Source: CAYGBW01 sp964348185 (GTDB lineage: Bacteria > Desulfobacterota > BSN033 > WVXP01). Taken from it: a stretch of DNA of 7,096 bases. The position numbers and the translations under genes are program-made. Below, in pieces: positions 6,564-7,096 of this stretch. Numbering within the stretch: the stretch's first letter is position 1; the number at the start of each line of letters is the position of its first letter. The stretch spans positions 1 through 7,096 of the forward strand of contig CAYGBW010000165.1 of assembly GCA_964348185.1 (NCBI GenBank), written 5' to 3'. A model generated the notes under the pieces. It was given only the letters and a program-made list of their open reading frames with translations, was not told the DNA's origin and made no database searches.

Positions 6564-6882
6564 GCGCGATAAGGGGCCATGAAAGGAGAGTTGAGAACGC
6601 CTCCAAGTCAGCTTAGAACTCCCTGATTTCTTCGTCGTTCAACGGAATGGCCTCTTCAGGTTTTTCAGCCGGCGATGCAAGGCTTACCCAGATCTACGAT
6701 GGAGCCAACCCGATCAACCGGCTGGCAGTCTTCGAAAGCCAACTGGGTGCTGAATTCAGAGGCGGGATTGAGCGATCCTCTATGTCTACCGATCAATCCT
6801 CTCTTCAGAGACGAAACTAACCGACTCCCTCTGAAAGTGAATATTCCTCGGCCAAGATTCCTCGAGTGGATCCCCTTCGGGA
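6564..6882. other. Gene-poor spacer downstream of the aminotransferase
   Basis: No intact gene is visible. The stretch holds the acyl-CoA dehydrogenase-like remnant described separately, and on the minus strand an open run of 26 codons (6693-6613) ending PEEAIPLNDEEIREF and a TAA stop, which looks like the acidic tail of a real protein. No terminator is evident right after the aminotransferase stop. Confidence 0.45.
6647..6820 (+). pseudogene. Remnant of an acyl-CoA dehydrogenase C-terminus
   Basis: A 57-codon frame from ATG 6647 to TAA 6820. Its codons from 6674 to 6757 read DARLTQIYDGANPINRLAVF followed by ESQLGAEF. This closely resembles the last helices of acyl-CoA dehydrogenases, whose C-terminal end typically reads RDARLTQIYEGTNQINRLAV. 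The preceding codons do not match the family in this frame; dropping one base near 6671 would give FFSR before DARLTQIY, closer to the expected FFRDA, so a frameshift or a deletion junction may lie there. The rest of the flavoprotein (about 350 residues) is absent and there is no ribosome-binding site before 6647. I read it as gene debris. The similarity rests on memory of the family. Confidence 0.5.
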
Positions 6883-6911
6883 TTGACATTTATATCGATA
6901 CCCGGTAAAGT
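6883..6911 (+). promoter_or_regulatory. Promoter of the leader RNA/attenuator
   Basis: Perfect TTGACA (6883-6888), a spacer of exactly 17 bases and TAAAGT (6906-6911, 4 of 6). The spacer is AT-rich next to the -35. The predicted start is at 6918-6919, about six bases before the AAGGAG site of the leader ORF. Nothing but leader ORF and terminator follows inside the window, which is the arrangement expected of an attenuated operon. Confidence 0.65.
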
Positions 6912-6923
6912 GCTCCCGACAAC

Positions 6924-6938
6924 AAGGAGATACTCCTT
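6924..6938 (+). promoter_or_regulatory. Shine-Dalgarno inside a small hairpin before the leader ORF
   Basis: AAGGAG (6924-6929) is a perfect ribosome-binding site nine bases before the ATG at 6939. The spacer contains its exact complement CTCCTT (6933-6938), so the two can pair as a six-base-pair hairpin with the three-base loop ATA. This would limit ribosome loading on the leader ORF. Confidence 0.55.
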
Positions 6939-7007
6939 ATGAGATGTTCGGCCCTTTGGTGGTTTTCCGGAAGTGTCGATGCTGGCCCAGGTCCTCCTGG
7001 ACGGTAG
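6939..7007 (+). CDS. 22-residue leader peptide with tandem Trp codons (putative trp attenuator)
   Basis: The ATG follows AAGGAG at nine-base spacing. The product begins MRCSALWWFSGSVD, ends PGPPGR and stops at TAG 7005-7007. Residues 7-8 are consecutive Trp codons (6957-6962) followed by Phe. Tandem rare-amino-acid codons in a very short ORF between a promoter and an intrinsic terminator are the hallmark of ribosome-mediated attenuation, as in trpL of enterobacteria. A ribosome stalled at the Trp codons would cover the RNA to roughly 6975 and leave 6985-6997 free. One that reaches the stop codon would cover much of that segment. This fits control by charged tRNA-Trp. The peptide itself probably has no function. 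The regulated gene, likely a tryptophan or aromatic biosynthesis or tryptophanyl-tRNA function, lies outside the window, so the call rests on architecture alone. Confidence 0.6.
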   Translation: MRCSALWWFSGSVDAGPGPPGR

Positions 7008-7040
7008 GGAGGGAGAGAGGAATCAGGGGTGGCCATGGGC
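6985..7040 (+). promoter_or_regulatory. Predicted antiterminator pairing of the leader
   Basis: Segment 6985-6997 can pair with 7026-7040 over 13 base pairs with two single-base bulges (A7035, T7030): GCCCA with TGGGC, GGTC with GGCC, and CTCC with GGGG. These pairs use the whole 5' arm of the terminator (7032-7038), so the two structures exclude each other. Segment 6987-7000 can instead form its own hairpin CCAGG-TCCT-CCTGG, which would favour termination. Pairings were found by eye; energies were not computed. Confidence 0.5.
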
Positions 7041-7059
7041 GCGGTCCATGGCTTTTTTT
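7032..7059 (+). terminator. Rho-independent terminator (attenuator)
   Basis: A perfect seven-pair stem GCCATGG/CCATGGC (7032-7038 and 7046-7052) with a seven-base loop is followed at once by seven T (7053-7059). It lies 24 bases after the leader ORF stop and 468 bases after the aminotransferase stop. It could also end leftover aminotransferase transcripts, but its close coupling to the leader ORF points to attenuation. Confidence 0.82.
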
Positions 7060-7096
7060 ATGGCAAAATTCTCCGTCGAGGATAGAAAACCTGTAG

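Noticed and set aside
6665..6908. Overlapping 74- and 77-codon frames on the two strands
   Set aside because: Neither has a ribosome-binding site or a recognisable motif; the recognisable stretch (LTQIYDGANPINR) is in another plus frame.
7021..7059. T-box riboswitch, suggested by AGGGGTGG and GCGCGG near the terminator
   Set aside because: The conserved AGGGTGGNACCGCG order is not met, and the predicted transcript starts too close (6918) to hold Stem I and a specifier loop.
7060..7096. Start of a downstream gene at ATG 7060 (MAKFSVEDRKPV)
   Set aside because: The ATG lies directly after the terminator T-run with no ribosome-binding site; only 12 codons are visible, so it is more likely leader RNA.

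Overview
The window looks like chromosomal DNA of a moderately GC-rich Gram-negative bacterium, most likely a Desulfobacterota-type ('deltaproteobacterial') lineage. This is inferred from the gene families, their similarity to syntrophic and sulfate-reducing delta genomes as I recall them, and a 140 bp AATCCGAA-rich inverted repeat of a kind I associate with such genomes. No rRNA or marker gene is present to prove it.

The left half (1-3741) is read on the minus strand and is devoted to protein quality control. In transcription order it holds a ClpX-like AAA+ unfoldase (1966-3741) with an unusual N-terminus and a duplicated C-terminal lid, then a zinc-finger-less DnaJ/CbpA-type J-protein (897-1847) and an intrinsic terminator (804-828). 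After that comes the start of a Lon-like protease of the AAA_32 type (1-689, cut by the window edge) with its own candidate promoter. The ClpX-like gene has a good promoter (TTGAAA, 17 bp, TATACT). Its -35 reads CTTGAAA, as in heat-shock promoters, and its position fixes the translation start.

The middle is divergent. A DMT/EamA-family membrane transporter (3894-4790) is read on the plus strand from the same 152 bp intergenic region. After a gene-free stretch of about 440 bp, which contains a hairpin and the 140 bp repeat, there is a class III PLP aminotransferase (5235-6563) of the acetylornithine/4-aminobutyrate type with a four-cysteine insert.

The right end (6564-7096) has no full-length gene but is the most interesting part. 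A short plus-strand stretch resembles the C-terminal end of an acyl-CoA dehydrogenase (gene debris). It is followed by what reads as a complete transcription attenuator: a promoter with perfect TTGACA, a strong ribosome-binding site, a 22-codon leader ORF containing tandem Trp codons, a segment able to form a 13 bp antiterminator, and a perfect 7 bp hairpin followed by seven T. This predicts a tryptophan-regulated gene or operon just beyond the right edge.
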